From Cloeon dipterum (Eukaryota; Arthropoda; Insecta; Ephemeroptera; Baetidae): a stretch of 64,000 bases of DNA. Below, in pieces: positions 24,701-38,067 of this stretch. The position numbers and the translations under genes are program-made. Location of the stretch: contig NC_088786.1 in assembly GCF_949628265.1 (NCBI RefSeq), positions 20,853,681 through 20,917,680 of the forward strand, read 5' to 3'. How positions within the stretch are numbered: position 1 is the first letter of the stretch; the number at the start of each line of letters is the position of its first letter. The notes beneath the pieces were generated by a model, which was given only the letters and a program-made list of their open reading frames with translations, was not told the DNA's origin and did no database searches.

Positions 24701-27700
24701 ATACACACACGCACCACCGGCGGCGGGCCGGGCTAAAAATAGACCTGCTAAAAATCGGCCTGCACCACGGCACGGAGGCGCAAAAAGTTAAGTGACTGCC
24801 GCGCTATTTCAGACCGAAACGCAAATTCATTCTCCGAGCCCGACGACTCCCCGTCGTTTTCCAGGTCGCGGGCTTTTTAAATAGTTAATTTAAAAAGTTA
24901 ATTTAAATAGTTAATTTAAAAACACGCAACTCGATTCTTTCCTAATTTGAATTGTTATTTTTCAGCTGTAATTAAAATTTTAACTAAATTGAATTTCCCG
25001 CGCGACGAGCGTCGATTTTTCCGTTTAAGAAGCACAGAGCATAGAGAGATGCAGGGAAGCAGATTGAAGTGCAGTACAACACTTTATTTTTACTCCATCT
25101 GCCTACTCCACTCTTGACCTGACACGCCGCGTGGCTATTATTGAATCGCGCAAACCAGAATGTAAACACGGCTCGTTCCTCTTCGATCCTAATACAGCCA
25201 TTCAGAAGTCCGACGACCAATTAGACAAAAGGATGCTTGAAACAAAAGTGACGAACCACCACCAACCACAACCGTATTCCAGAACGTTTTCCTATTGAGT
25301 CACGACCATCAAGCGTGCACGATTTTTCCAGATTCTAGATTTGCAAAATGGCGACTGTTCTGGGATTTTCATTTTCCGTTTTCATTTCTTAATTGATCAC
25401 AGGACACGTCACGCGCGCGAGAGCACATTTCCGCTCGCAGCGGGAACCGCGCGGGACGGAAAAGCCGGACCGGGCTGCTGGAAAGGCAAAGTTTCGAGTC
25501 GATGGGACTGTGAGCGAAAGAGCAAATAGTTGGCACACACGAGGGCAAAGAAAAGGCAACCACGATGCAATGTCACTCGGATTGCGCGCTATTTGCTCCG
25601 CGATTAACCTTTTGCTGTCCACGCCCGATCTGACCGTCTACTTTGTCCCGTAGCAAAATTTGCGTATTTTTTTTTTTAAACAAGAACAAATCTAATTCAC
25701 TTTTAATTCGTGAAGATGCACTAGCTATCTTATCTGCATGGTACATTCCCGTTTAATCAGTGCAAATCAAAATATTACGTTGAGGCGTGTCCACTTTTCC
25801 AAAAATAGATTCAAGGGCGTCGGAACGAGTGGTTTTTCGCCCTTCGAAAAACGGCAAGTCGCGAGAGTTGAGCGCGAGAGTCACTTTCGGAGCACGTGTG
25901 CGCGGGTCCACAAAAATACACTGGCGGTTTTGCCTGCGGCCTCCGTTGCAACAGGTTTAATTTAACAACGCAACACCGGTCGAAAAGCTGCCGCATTTGC
26001 AAAAATGCTGTCGTGTGAGTGATCTGGCTGCCTCTCGCGCCTTAGCACGCGGAAAAAGACATGTTAGTTAGTCAACGGGGGCAATAATCACCAACTATCA
26101 GTCGCGGGATCTTCTCACGCGCGGGCCGCAGCGAAAGCAGACACGCTTCTTTCAATTTGACAATTAGTTTTCTGCGATATCAACTGGCCTGCAAAAGATG
26201 CTAAAATTGTTTCCTTTCATGTATTTTGAGGGAATCTGTTTATTAAAAAAAAAATCCCTTGGATCCAAACTCTATTTTTTTTGTTCCTACCAAACCTTTT
26301 GTTAATAAAACAATTAGAGAGATTGGCAAATTATAAATTTGAATGTTATTAAAATCAAGCGAATGAATGTTGGGACAGAAGGAAATCGGTTTTGCGCACG
26401 GCCCGCATTCGAGGAGGCCCGGCAATTATTTGGCGATAGCGACCGGTTGTGGCATGAACCCGAAGTAGAAAGTGCCTTCTCGGCGAGTCGCGGGGGCACG
26501 AACGCCGCCGAAAAACGGGCCACGTGAAGGGGTTATCACCATCCGGGGGAGGGTCAGACGATAATGCAAATGTGAAGACCTTGATTCACTGCGCCAACCT
26601 GTTGATGCGACGGCGGCGCAGGCGACAAGGCTGCTCTCGATTCGAGATTGCTGTGGCACGGGCCGGCAGGCCGAGGAGCAAAAATTCAGCCCCCCAGCGC
26701 GAGTCGTCGGCCGCGTGCTTCTTTATCATCATCGCAGATTGCAAAAGATTGCTATCGACTATCGACGCCGGCCGGCCGACGGTCGAGGGCTCGCTTATCA
26801 GATGGACCACCGCGCTTAAATGGGATTGCTAAAATGCCAACAATCGTACAGCGATTTAGGAATTTTTTTTGCTTTCTTTCAAAACTGCCGATCACTCCGG
26901 AAACGTTCCAGAAAGGATTTTAATTAAAATAATCTAAAGCCGTCTTTCAAACCACGTATTCTGTTTGTATGCTAAAAATAATATCAAGTGCTTGGAGCCA
27001 TTTATAATTACAGATTTGTAAAGTAAACATTCAGCTGGTACGCCGCGGAAGTCCGGTGAAGCCGATATTCTCTTTCGTAACGAAAATCACTGTTATCAGT
27101 GTTGTTTGCCTTCGGACGTGGCCGCACACTAGGTTTGGCTAGGGTTGCCAGACGCCGTGTCATGAAAAATCAGACGCGGGGGACAGTCGAGGGCAATTAG
27201 AGCGCGATAACCACTTGGGCCAATAGAGGCAACTCACGTAAACGCCATTTAATTATTATCACGGTTCAACGACACTTTCTCGCACAAACGGAGCCTTTTA
27301 ATTTTCGCCGTGTGCAGAGTCCACGCGCTTATCAAGGTCAGCAAGTCGGTCAACTTCTTGTTTTGTGGCAAAACGAAACCGAAACGCGTGTCAGACCGGG
27401 CAAGCCGATTCTCCGGTGGGGCTACGCACAGGGTGAGGGGGGCGCGCGAACACCAGGCTCGACGGAGGAGGGTCCTGGGCGGGGGTGTCGCGTGGGGCTC
27501 ACCCCAGACGCTGGTGGGCGGCGGGCGCTGCTCCACGCTGGCCATCGGATGGAAATTCGGCGCAGTAGGGCGCTGAAGGTCGCCTCTCGCTCGCTGCTTG
27601 TGCGTTTGCTGGTGCCCGTGCTGCTGCTCCGCGCGCCTCTCACTGTCGACTGACTGCCTCCTCCTGCCCGCTGCTTGGTCGCCAGCCCGCCCGCCCCGCC

Positions 27701-30700
27701 GCACTCGGCCCAGCTCGGCACACACCGATTCTCAGCTTTTTCCGAATTCAACCTTTTGCATAAAATTACTTTTCTCCTTTATGGGAAACTTGCGAAATTC
27801 AGTTAATTAATAGTACTAGTTTGATTCTTTCATATTTTTTCCTCCAGGCAGCACCGTCAACGAATTTCTTCAAACATATGCAATATGTTTTTACACTCCT
27901 CCTCCAGCATAACAAAAAGCAGACGATAATGGATAGACCAATATTTTATTCAGTTCTACCACAAAACTGTTCCCGACGTGAAACATAAAAATCTGCTTTT
28001 GCCTCGTAATAGAGCAATGCACTTTTGACGAGATATGAACGAGGTCGGTTTGACGTCCAATTGTCTGCCAGTGCTTTTCAAACTGCCGCACTAGGCGCAA
28101 ATTTTCCCGTGTCCACTGCCGAGTGCGGATGCGGGCTGATTGCTCAATTTATGGGTGCTCTACCCTGATTTTGACACGCAGGCACTGTGCCGACGAATAT
28201 TTTGAAATTCTTACGAAAATACAACTACTTAAATTCGGCTCTTAACGACAAAAATTTTCGTTTATTCTGTCACTAGCTAAGTGCATGAACAAATAAGAGC
28301 TATAATTATTTTCGCAATCGTGTTTCACCCCTTGCGGCGGCAGTCGGTTCAAGACTGTGTTCTCTTTCCTCAGACACAGGCGATAAAATGTTTCGAGCCG
28401 TGTTTCTCAGGTGACGCAATAAATAGATCCACCGCGTGTGCTCCAAATACTATGTATAAATTCTCAATTCAGGTTTTGACAAGGTGGGCAACGCCCCAAG
28501 CTACTGCCGATAGGAAGAACGTCGGATTTCGGGCGAAATAGCGCTTTTCATGGTCGGCCGGGTGAGAGGAGATGTGCACGCATTATTTTGCAACGCGCCT
28601 TGTTCAATTAGGCCGTCTTCAGCACGCTCAAGTCTCAAGGCCGTTCGCTTCACTTTTCACTCGCTAAGCAGGAGCCGGAACTTGCTTTGCGTTCTTTTCG
28701 TTCAGTCCGCCTGCCCGGCGCGTTTTGTTTCTTCGGCTCGATCAAAAATCAAACCAAACTCTTCTCGCAAAATCTCGCAAACAACATGAAAGGGACACAT
28801 TTTTGAAGAGATTAAGTTAAAAACGAAACATAACTACTAATAACTCTAGCCTGGTTTACAGCTGATCCGCAGTTGCGATTGATAGCAGACCATTAAATTA
28901 CGCGACAGGATAATTGAGTGTTAGATTAATCGACAGTAATTACAACAGCAATCAATTCTCTTTCCCTGTCGTGCGATGATGACCAGCAGGTGAGCCGCCT
29001 CCAAAGATAAGCAATAAGCAAGAACTCGAAAATTACTTAAGTTTCATATATTTAGTAAAAATATTTGAAACCACGTTTTGAAATAACTTACGCAATTTAC
29101 AGATTGGGTAACAACGCTTGTTAAGCAAGAAAATTTGTGAAAACAAAAAGTTTGAACTCGGATTTTTAAATACGGTCTCTTCTAAAGCGTTACCAATACC
29201 CGCTCGATTCTCTCCTCCATTTCAGGGAACTGCGAGACGCCATTAATCGAATCCCAACTACATTCCCAACCACGTGTCAACGAAACGAAAAAATAACGAC
29301 GATCAGCAACGAAACACAATGTCGTTGGATTGAATGTTTACAGCGCAAAACGCCGCATCAAATGCAACAATAGGGGCTGTGAAATTTGGCAAATTATGCG
29401 ATTCGCCGCCATCGCGAATCGTGAAATTGCCGTGATTTCGGCTCGAACAGGTTGTGTGTATGTGTGTGTGGCAGCCAGCACACCTGTCGCGCTCGAAGCA
29501 CACGCAAATTATGTGTGTTAGTGCTGCGCTTCCGGTGCGGCCGACTGAGCAGCTGACCGACGGGGTCGCTGACCCCGTTCGTTCCTCGGCGGCAAAATCT
29601 GAGATGATGGCGCACAGCCTCCCGATCAGAAAAGGCTGCCCTGTCCACTCGCCTTTTCCACTTGGCAGAATTTCCCACGTTGCGATAAACAACCAAGATA
29701 AAAAAACAAGCAGCCGTGTTCGTGCGTGCAGCACACTGTTGCTACGCCAATTTGCATTCGCATCGAATTTAGGCGCTTCAGTGACTCACATAAAACTGAT
29801 TTTAACTTTAATCGAGATAAAAATAATAATTAAAAATTAGTTTGATAAATAATAAAGCCTACGTGTTTCTGTTGGTAATCAGCAACAGGTAAATCCGCCA
29901 TTCAATTTGAATTTCAAAATGCGGATTAAAAATTATGTCAGTAATAGCAGAGATCTGCATACAATTTAACTGATGGGAGATCTAAGTTGTTAGAAAACAC
30001 CACCACATTAAAAGGAATTTCAGTACACATCTGTAACAATCCTCCCTCCAATGTTTAACCTGTTTACAAAAAAAATAATAAATTATTATGGATTTAAATA
30101 AATAAATAGTTATTATTTTTTCTTCTTACAAGTAAAATTATGTAGAAATAGTTAGATAATTTAGTAATGTACTATGTGGTAATGAATTTTAAGTCAATTC
30201 GTCAATTGGCATGACTAAAAATGAATGATATCGTGTTAAAACTGCTTCCCGGAATTTCACATATTTATATATGATATTTGTTAAATTATTTTTATCTATA
30301 ATGATGGAATTTCAATTATGCTGCTCAATAATTTTGTGCTGAATCCAACTCTTATTAAAGCTGCAATTATTGTGAGAGGCTTAGCGAGAATAGAAGCAGA
30401 AGATTTATCTGTTCGCTTCCTTCCCCAAAATGTTTCCCCCCTCCCCATGTTCGCCCCCCTTACTTTGGCATGCCCTCGCAGGTCAGGTGCGAGTTGTTGT
30501 TGTTCCCAATGATGTACTTTATTCAGTGTATGTGACGATAGAAAATATTATGTTGACAGAGGATGAGAGGAATTTCAAGGAAACAATGTCGCAATGAGCC
30601 CATGGACTCTACCTGTTGCAGGTATTCCGCGCTTCTGGCGGACGCAGTAGGTAGAATCGTTAACAAAATGGGAATTTGTTAAAATGATAATAGCCGACGC

Positions 30701-31562
30701 GACGCTGGACGCGATAAGTGTCTTATCAATCATGAGGCGCGCTACTTATTAATTTCGGCTCCACGTGCTACCTGACACAGGCCTTCCAACGTTAACTTGC
30801 AATTAATTCCTATCTCTCGCGTATCATGCAAAATTTAATCGACATCTGCGTGGAATAAAGAAATAACAACAAAATATATCACTCACCTAGAGGCACATTG
30901 AAGAGGCTGCGTTTGTCAGCAACGATAGAAGCTAGTGTGGCTGGATGTTGCTGTTGATGCTGCTGCTGCTTCGGCGGCGGAGGCAGCTTGACGGGGGCGG
31001 TTGGCTGTGGCAATGGGGCTGCATCAGGCGATGCAACAGGGGCTGCCGCTGGAGGTGCGGCGGCCGGGGCTGTAGGTGCGGCGGCCGGGGCTGGAGCCTC
31101 TTTAGGCGGCTCGATCTTTTTGGCCCAAGGATTAGTCTTGGGCAGCGGCGCCTCCACGTACTTGACCACTGGGGGCGGCGGTGTCGGCGGCTTCTCTTCG
31201 GCGGGGGCATGGTTGTTTTTATGATAGTTGGGATTGTTATTATTATTGTTATTGGAGGAATGTTGTTTGTTAAAGTTGCGGTTGTTGTGGTTACGTCGCG
31301 CATGATATTTCTCGGGATGATGTTTCTCAGGATGGTGTTTCTCGGGATGATGGTGCTGTTGCGGCTGGACCGCGTGGCCGTTCTCCTTGGGGACCGACTC
31401 AGTGGGCGGCGGCGGTTGTGAGACAGGGGCAGCCTCAACCTCAACCGGTGAGGCGGCCCTGTTCACCAAAACCCTGGCATACGAGGGCAAGGGTACGGGG
31501 GCGGCGGGGGCGGGCGCCGGCCGCAGCTCCTCAGAGGCCTCCTTGGCAGCCACTGCCGCCAT
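15795..31562 (-). CDS. larp: La-related protein 1 (LARP1)
   Basis: Fifteen coding exons with matching phases give 1108 aa: 31562-30887, 24649-24531, 24468-24213, 23719-23467, 23288-23063, 22970-22775, 22327-22221, 22000-21861, 19397-19151, 19085-18948, 18458-18235, 17219-16917, 16418-16309, 16249-16116 and 15992-15795. The N-terminus is Pro/Ala/His-rich, with three HPEKHH-type repeats and a poly-Asn run. KTNPWAKK and DDWPTLGAE follow, then RG repeats, the La motif at about 433-510 ([20 protein letters not shown]) and the C-terminal DM15 repeats at about 880-1040 ([48 protein letters not shown]). LARP1 binds the cap and TOP motif of ribosomal-protein mRNAs and represses or stabilises them under TORC1 control. 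A 5' UTR exon probably ends at 31898. The frame upstream of the ATG is open back to a TAA without another ATG, which supports this start. Human LARP1 is of similar length (1019-1096 aa). Confidence 0.95.
17220..18234. other. LARP1 intron 11
   Basis: About 1 kb of non-coding sequence between the VGWVMD exon and the DM15 exon. It holds repeat family B copy 1 (18040-18080) and an inverted CCAAT-like GATTGG near 17920. No coding frame is supported. Confidence 0.6.
18040..18080 (+). repeat. Dispersed repeat family B, copy 1
   Basis: CCTAATTCTACCCTCAGGAA and the following TGATTGACTATGTCAAAAAT match 38364-38404 at roughly 85% over 41 bases, same orientation. Both copies are non-coding. The family is not recognised; this is probably a fragment of an old interspersed element. 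Confidence 0.5.
19398..21860. other. LARP1 intron 8
   Basis: A 2.5-kb intron. Bases 20150-20970 are richer in CpG. They contain a 102-codon plus-strand frame (20662-20970, very basic, unrecognised) and short spaced repeats: CCTTTAAGTCGCGCG at 20672, CGCGAACGAAGG at 20753, and CCTTTAAGTCACGCGAACGA from 20939. I do not call this a gene. Confidence 0.45.
24650..30886. other. LARP1 intron 1 with GC-rich promoter-like blocks
   Basis: A 6.2-kb intron between the long N-terminal exon and the second coding exon. GC-rich blocks with overlapping frames on both strands occur near 25400-25650, 26430-26830, 27300-27720 and 29450-29720. The 27.3-27.7 kb block contains a good alternative first exon (27503-27545). 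A short AT tandem array built on AGTTAATTTAAA lies at 24880-24921. No independent gene is supported. Confidence 0.5.
27503..27545 (-). CDS. larp: Alternative LARP1 first coding exon
   Basis: ATG at 27545 opens [14 protein letters not shown] plus one base, then a donor (G then GTGAGCC) in phase 1. That is the phase needed by the next LARP1 exon, whose first bases AG complete a Glu codon, giving ...[18 protein letters not shown]. Upstream on the minus strand lies a GC-rich, AGCAGC-containing leader typical of a housekeeping 5' UTR. Vertebrate LARP1 also has alternative N-termini. The resulting isoform would lack the Pro/Ala/His-rich first 225 residues. No transcript evidence is available here. 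Confidence 0.55.
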
Positions 31563-33667
31563 CTTGCCGTGTGCGGCAACTGCTTGCCTGCGGATGAAAA
31601 CAAAAAATGCGGTCAGGGCGGCTCCGAAAGCGGTGCCGCGACGCCCGATAAGCGGCCGTCGTCACCCGACGGCCGCGGCTGCCTGTCGGACCGCGGCCGT
31701 CGGCGTCACGGCCGCCGAACGCGCGTGTATGCCGGATAAACATGACCGCATGGTAACAGCGTGACGTGTGTTAGCGGTAGTGCCGACCGGTCGGGAGGAC
31801 GCCGGACGCGGCGCGGGCAGCAGCCGGGACGATGCCGGCGGGCCGTACCGGGGCTCACCGGCCCAATGCGGGCCCAAATGATAAGAGAGTAACTCACCAA
31901 TGAGTGGCCACCTGCTTGCGGGTGGGATGCTCTGCTAGAACGCGAGTGAGACTGCTGCTTGATTTAATCCAGCGGTTTTACAATCGGCGAGGGTGCATTT
32001 TGCGTCCAATGTGACCCAACTTCTTCGAATCGATGCTGGCTAGCTGCTTAAATGAAAAAATAACAGTGCAACTCTCTTTTTCGAGCCAAAAACACCTACA
32101 AGAAGGTACGCTCATCGACGCACATGCTCTCCCGAGACACCATGCTTGCCAGCGCCAGCGGTCGTGGGTCGTGCGTAGTTCCCAATTCCGAGCTGGGTGG
32201 GCGGGGCTCCGGCAAGTAGCGTTGCAGTAGCAGCACTGACCGCTAGTGTTGGCACGGCGGGAACAGACCGAAAATTATATTTTGCCCGATTTGCGCTCTG
32301 TCGGCGAATTCAGCCCATTTTTCCCGCTTCACTGCTTGATCAAAAAATTTTAAGGAACATGTCACGTGCTCGGAATTGTAGATTTGTGTTATTATTAAAT
32401 AAATAAAAGCATTGCAAATTTAGAGAGACTAGGAATTCAAAATCAGAGTTCGAACAGTGGCGGGAAAACGGCATGACTTATTGTCTTTGTCTAGAACTAC
32501 ATTCCATACTTACTGGTAGGCTAATATAATGACATTAAAATTTTCTGGTTTTCCCCAGGTTAAATTCTTCATCGGATTTAAAAAAAACTGTTGCAGTAGT
32601 TATAGGAACTTGGCACCCATATAGCAATAAATAGCAAAGGCGGCAAAGGCACAATATAAGGAAGTGTAGAATAATTATATAGCTCAAAATATAATTAACA
32701 AAATTTACAAAACGGCCATTCATTTTATGCCTCAACAGATGATAGTATCCCTCAATATTATCGTTGATTTAATCCATGAAGTGCCATGAAGAAGGTGAAA
32801 GGAAAGTGATTATTCATTAACTGTAACCCTCATTATCATAACGCAAACTTATTGCATAAAAAAGAGGAGAAAGAAATCAAATTGACCATCATCCTTTCTC
32901 ATCTTGATGCGGTTGCGTGTGTATTTGCATGCTTCTCTCACAACACGTCTGCGCGCACCCATGGTCGTGTCAGAAAGAGTTAGTGCATGTGGATCAACTG
33001 GTTTCATAAGCTTATAGATTGTAAAATGAAAGAAAGGTGAAAGGAGAGGAGGAAAAAATGAACTTTAAAAAAAGTGAAAGTCGCGTCCAAGTGCTGCTGG
33101 CTGCTCCACCGGTTTAATGAATGGATGTTGTACTAATGGGTGTGGCTTATTGCCGGCCAACGTGCGAGCACGCGAATTATTGATCTCCGATTTCAAATCA
33201 GCGATCATTTTTATTACTAATGCTGTAAACGACAACTGTTTTTTCGTTCATATGCAAAATTATTGTACCCAAAACCTGTTTGCTTTACGATTTTCTTGCA
33301 GTTATATTATATGTCCTTTAGCAATCACGTATACCAAACTTCGTTTTACGTTCACTCTTGTTGCTTTAATGATTTGTACAGATTATTTGCAGACATTACT
33401 CACGAACATTTTCTTAAATCACAGTACATTCAATTATTTTTCTCTTCCTACGCTTTGACAAAAATGGCATACGTTTTAGTCACACGATCTACTTCTGCTC
33501 GATTTATCATGTTTTACTGACTAGTTGCGCATAGGAAAACTCGACTCTATTGGTTACACCATTTTGTCAGTATGTAAAAATATAAATGATTCGCTTGTTT
33601 GTGTGTTGGTTCGCGGTATTAATTATCAGTCGGTTGGTTGAAGGTTTTAGCTCTATTTCTTGTCTTT
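31563..33667. other. LARP1 5' region and intergenic DNA
   Basis: The LARP1 ATG exon begins at an acceptor (CATCCGCAG) at 31588. A 310-nt GC-rich intron follows, then a probable 5' UTR exon whose donor (TTG then GTGAGT) lies at 31898/31897. The GC-rich LARP1 promoter is therefore likely near 32.0-32.3 kb. From 32.4 kb to 33.6 kb the DNA is AT-rich and shows no gene. ABHD18 ends at 33668 on the same strand. Confidence 0.5.
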
Positions 33668-36126
<2,459 letters not shown>

Positions 36127-37275
36127 TTTTCTATTCCACTAGCCTGCAACTAAATATTAAAATCAGTTAGGGAACTGCAAAACATATACACAATTAATAT
36201 TATCCGATGTCCTACGCATCCTACATGAGGTAGCAGATTAAGAGATAATGAAAATAATATTGCCGTTGCGGTGATGCATAACATACAGTTAAGGCCAAGC
36301 ACATTGGCATGCTAAAAGTCACGTGGTGTTCTCGATTTGTTGGCAATAATGACCTTTAAGTACGAGAGTGACATAATTCACACCCACTTTTATTTTTTTC
36401 CTCCAAAAAACATTGTTGGTGCATGAGGTACAAGAAATGTCATTTTATAAAATGTAGATTAATAAATCTTAAATCTAGTCTGATTTCCGGAGAGAAATGA
36501 TTATGAAATCACGAAAATTTGTGGAGCATTGCTTACTTTTCCATATTTGCATCGAAGACGTTGCAAAATTGGCCTTGATTATCTTTCCGAACGATACAGT
36601 CAATGAGTCAAAATCAAATGGCAGCAGCTGAGCCCAGGCTGAGCCTGTGTTCTGTGTTTACATTTTGAAACATTCATTGCAGTTCTGCCAACAAAAATAA
36701 ATAAACCATACCAAATGAAACCTTAAAAATAAATATGCTATTCAAGATAAGAATGGGTAAAATGATTTAAAAATTTTAATTCTAGAATATCTCATTTATT
36801 CGAATCAAATAAAACTATTTTAAATTTTAAAAAGTTGCCAGCAATGATAAGTTTTATGAGAGTTTGCTATCGCATGACTACTCGCACGTCAACAAACAAC
36901 CAATCAAATTTCTGTTTCTTATGGCCCGAACCCGTTCCCGCTAATAGCTTCCCGACCCAACCGTTGGAGTCGCGTCGATCGCTTTAAAACAGGTTTATGG
37001 CCGCCATATGCGGTTTTTTGGGGGGCGTAACTTTATGGTTCAATCATAGATGGCGTATGCAGCGGGGGCGTTGAGCGATCGTTTGTTCGACAACTTCGAC
37101 ACACAAGCCCATGCTTTCCTCATTCCTCATGTTGATGCTCTTAACTAAAAAAAATTGGACTACATTACAGACAAACAAAACCGAAAACTCAACAGCTTGA
37201 AGCCGGTCCTGGCTCCGGCTCTGCAGTCTGCAATTCATTTTTAATCTTTAGTAGAGCCCACCTAACTACGTGATA
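36127..37275. promoter_or_regulatory. Divergent promoter region, ABHD18 / NXT1
   Basis: This 1.1-kb gap separates the ABHD18 ATG (minus) from the NXT1 ATG (plus). A minus-strand acceptor (TTTAGTTGCAG) 20 nt before the ABHD18 ATG and a donor near 36534 (AAAA then GTAAGC) indicate an untranslated ABHD18 exon. Bases 36890-37060 are GC-richer and may hold the NXT1 promoter. No other gene is supported. Confidence 0.45.
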
Positions 37276-37831
37276 ATGAACAAGGTGCGAGTTGATTAAT
37301 ATGGGGGACTCGCACTTTTCGCCCAACACGCACACTTCCCATCAAAAAACGAGAAGTGTGAGTGAGCGGAAAGTGTGAGTCCCCCATATCATACATAAAT
37401 TTCACGTGTAACGGTTGCTTCTTTGTTTACAGAGTCAACGGGACAAAAACGACCTGGCGTGTCAGGCGGCGGACGAATTTTGCAAGCTGTACTACGAGTG
37501 CATGGACAAGACACGGCACCTGATCAACAAGCTGTACCTGGACTCGGGCCTACTGGTGTACAACGGCACCGGCGTCAGCGGTAAGGACAACATCCAGAAG
37601 TTTATCGCTGAGCTGCCGGCCACCAACCACACAATTTCCTCGCTGGACGCGCAGCCCATCAGCGAGTACGCCGTTGGTCAGCAGTCGACGCTGACCATCC
37701 TCATCGCTGGCAATGTGCGAATCGCGGACCGCAAGGCCGCCTACTTTGTGCAGGACTTCACTGTCACGGTTCACGACAGCAAGTGGCGCATCGTCAGTGA
37801 CTGCTTCAGACTGCAAGAGCCCATGCCCTGA
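37276..37831 (+). CDS. Nxt1: NTF2-related export protein 1 (NXT1/p15)
   Basis: A tiny exon ATG-AAC-AAG (37276-37284) splices across a 148-nt intron to exon 2 (37433-37831), giving 135 aa. The NTF2-like fold is recognisable from ACQAADEFCKLYYECMDKTR, LINKLYLDSGLLVYNGTGVS, ISSLDAQPIS, YFVQDFTVTVHDSKWRI and the ending SDCFRLQEP. Human NXT1 is 140 aa with SDCFRFQD at the same place. NXT1 pairs with NXF1 to carry bulk mRNA through the nuclear pore. The intron is largely filled by a long hairpin (37299-37389). An ATTAAA about 125 nt after the stop may serve as the poly(A) signal. The three-codon first exon is inferred from phase and consensus; the second exon is certain. Confidence 0.93.
37299..37389 (+). 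repeat. Long hairpin inside the NXT1 intron (MITE-like or pre-miRNA-like)
   Basis: Arms 37299-37338 and 37353-37389 pair over about 36 bp: ATATGGGGGACTCGCACTTT against the reverse of AAAGTGTGAGTCCCCCATAT, continuing inward with one mismatch and a small 4x1 internal loop to a 14-nt terminal loop (CCATCAAAAAACGA). It occupies 91 of the intron's 148 nt. Both ends carry TA, so it could be a palindromic MITE with a TA target-site duplication (Tc1/mariner type). Its size, stem length and loop also suit a miRNA precursor. Confidence 0.7.
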
Positions 37832-38061
37832 AGTGAAATTATCACTGAAAGCTTGAAACACTCGTTCAGAATAGTGCGAATCAATTGTGCTCCAGAGACT
37901 AGCTGATCTTGCTGCTAATTGATTTGATGTTTCTTCCACTGTAAGAAGAAACTTAATTAAAGAATGAGTGACGAATTTAACATTATTCGCGGTGAGATCC
38001 TTAATTGGTCATTTAAAGAGTTGAAGTAAAATTGTCAATTCGTTTTTTTCACATGGTGATT

Positions 38062-38067
38062 TTTATT
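38062..38067 (-). terminator. TMEM237 poly(A) signal overlapping the stop codon
   Basis: AATAAA on the minus strand begins with the last base of the TMEM237 TGA stop, so the 3' UTR would be only about 10-30 nt long if this signal is used. Confidence 0.55.

Noticed and set aside
24880-24921. Short AT tandem array as a functional element
   Set aside because: Low-complexity slippage product; nothing points to a role.
30945-31421. Plus- and minus-strand frames rich in Arg/Leu/Gly over the first LARP1 exon
   Set aside because: Out-of-frame readings of the Pro/Ala/His-rich LARP1 N-terminus.
33117-33520. 113- and 85-codon plus-strand frames
   Set aside because: AT-rich Phe/Leu/Tyr-rich readings without family resemblance, lying in the LARP1-ABHD18 gap.
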